Assembly (NCBI GenBank): GCA_020027415.1
Contig: JAHRAW010000029.1
Location: 1 to 12,364, forward strand
Source: Gammaproteobacteria bacterium
GTDB taxonomy: Bacteria > Pseudomonadota > Gammaproteobacteria > Arenicellales > Poriferihabitantaceae
Reading direction: 5' to 3'
Length of the DNA stretch: 12,364 nucleotides
Part shown: piece by piece, positions 11,765-12,364 of the stretch
Layout: every line of letters starts with the position of its first letter
How positions within the stretch are numbered: position 1 is the first letter of the stretch
The notes under the pieces: generated by a model
Databases searched by the model: none
Told to the model about the DNA's origin: nothing
The model's input: the letters and a program-made list of their open reading frames with translations, nothing else
Program-made: the position numbers and the translations under genes

Positions 11765-12364
11765 TTAGAAGCGATATTCCACTTGCATGCGGTAGTACGG
11801 GTCGGCCGGGGTTTCGGCGTACGAAGAATCGGCGACTGAGAAACGCATGTGCCAATCTTCGTTGGGTTCAAACTGCACGCCGTAGGCGAAGGTATCATCG
11901 CTGGTGGGCATGGCGTAGGTGAATAAGTTGCCTTGCCAAGTGGTTTGTTTGATTAGGTAGTTGGCGAAGTAGGACAACACAATGGCTCCGCCAATGGCTT
12001 CCGCCCATGGGGCATCGTCGTCATCGTCAGCGGGCGGCGGGAATTGAGATTCGTAGTATCGCACCACCGCCCCGCGGATTTTTGTGTCTCGCTGGGGGTC
12101 ACTGGTTGACTCTACCGATATGCCCAGTTCGGTGTTGAGTTGCGCTCGTACAATACCACCACTCCCATAAAATCTCGTAAATTCCAGAGCCACTGCGCCT
12201 ATGCAATCGCCGGCGGTACGGCTACCGCCTACCATACAGTTAATGCTTGGGTTACCGCTCCCCTCATTTCGCAGATTCATCCCACCAATACTAATGAGAT
12301 CATTCAAAGTAACGGCTTGCATCATAGTAACGACGTTAGCCGCCAGCCCGCTGACAACCGCCGC
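11765..12364 (-). CDS. Partial unrecognised gene, probable outer-membrane beta-barrel C-terminus
   Basis: The frame is open to the window edge, so the 5' end is missing; 199 codons precede the stop. I do not recognise the family. The upstream part AAVVSGLAANVVTMMQAVTL is hydrophobic and could be the end of a signal peptide or an internal helix. Two cysteines (INCMVGGSRTAGDC) are spaced to form a disulfide loop. A Pro-Pro-Pro-Ala-Asp5 stretch precedes a hydrophobic segment AIGGAIVLSYFANYL. The end alternates polar and aromatic residues and closes in QVEYRF, with a final Phe, the usual signal for insertion by the BAM machinery. A strong terminator follows. An internal ATG at 12325 may not be the true start. 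An outer-membrane protein is inferred, not proven. Confidence 0.6.
   Translation of the reverse strand, partial: AAVVSGLAANVVTMMQAVTLNDLISIGGMNLRNEGSGNPSINCMVGGSRTAGDCIGAVALEFTRFYGSGGIVRAQLNTELGISVESTSDPQRDTKIRGAVVRYYESQFPPPADDDDDAPWAEAIGGAIVLSYFANYLIKQTTWQGNLFTYAMPTSDDTFAYGVQFEPNEDWHMRFSVADSSYAETPADPYYRMQVEYRF

Noticed and set aside
1..12364. A CRISPR array, insertion sequence, phage or defence island
   Set aside because: There are no regularly spaced repeats and no transposase, integrase or nuclease-type accessory genes; nearly all of the window is conserved core genes.

Overview
The window comes from the chromosome of a gammaproteobacterium of moderately high GC content. The gene order yebC-ruvC-ruvA-ruvB-ybgC-tolQ-tolR-tolA-tolB-pal-cpoB is a gammaproteobacterial arrangement, and a tRNA-Lys directly after cpoB is also seen in E. 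coli. I cannot name the genus. The TolA, TolB and RuvA sequences are divergent from E. coli, so the source is probably outside Enterobacterales.

Layout from left to right. Positions 3-1434 (+ strand) hold a membrane pair: a QmcA/stomatin-like SPFH protein and its NfeD partner. Positions 1435-1792 hold GC-rich hairpins, tRNA-Lys(UUU) on the - strand and a clear sigma70-type promoter for it. Positions 1793-10127 (all - strand) are one compact run of known genes. Read in transcription order they are yebC, the Holliday-junction genes ruvC/ruvA/ruvB, the thioesterase ybgC, and the whole Tol-Pal system (tolQ, tolR, tolA, tolB, pal, cpoB). Four-base ATGA overlaps join ruvC/ruvA, ruvA/ruvB, tolQ/tolR and tolA/tolB. 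Positions 10233-11504 (-) encode a PLP-dependent aminotransferase of the aspartate aminotransferase fold. Positions 11505-11764 hold a REP-like hairpin, G-rich tracts and a strong intrinsic terminator. Positions 11765-12364 (-) are the 3' end of an unrecognised gene whose C-terminus looks like that of an outer-membrane beta-barrel.

How the genes work together. TolQ, TolR and TolA form the proton-driven inner-membrane complex that acts through periplasmic TolB on the lipoprotein Pal to keep the outer membrane attached and constricting at division. CpoB links this to peptidoglycan synthesis. RuvC resolves the junctions that RuvAB migrates.

The most interesting new observation is a 44-codon proline/lysine-rich ORF at 6584-6718 (-). 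It fills the ybgC-tolQ gap exactly: its ATG overlaps the ybgC stop (ATGA) and its TAA overlaps the tolQ start (TAATG). Other points worth a look are a lipobox on CpoB, a 21-bp exact repeat shared by ybgC and the pal-cpoB spacer, an 11-bp direct repeat bracketing that spacer copy, and a 35-bp repeat with a 20-bp palindrome in tolB. I found no CRISPR array, insertion sequence, phage gene or defence system. Most of the window is conserved core genome.
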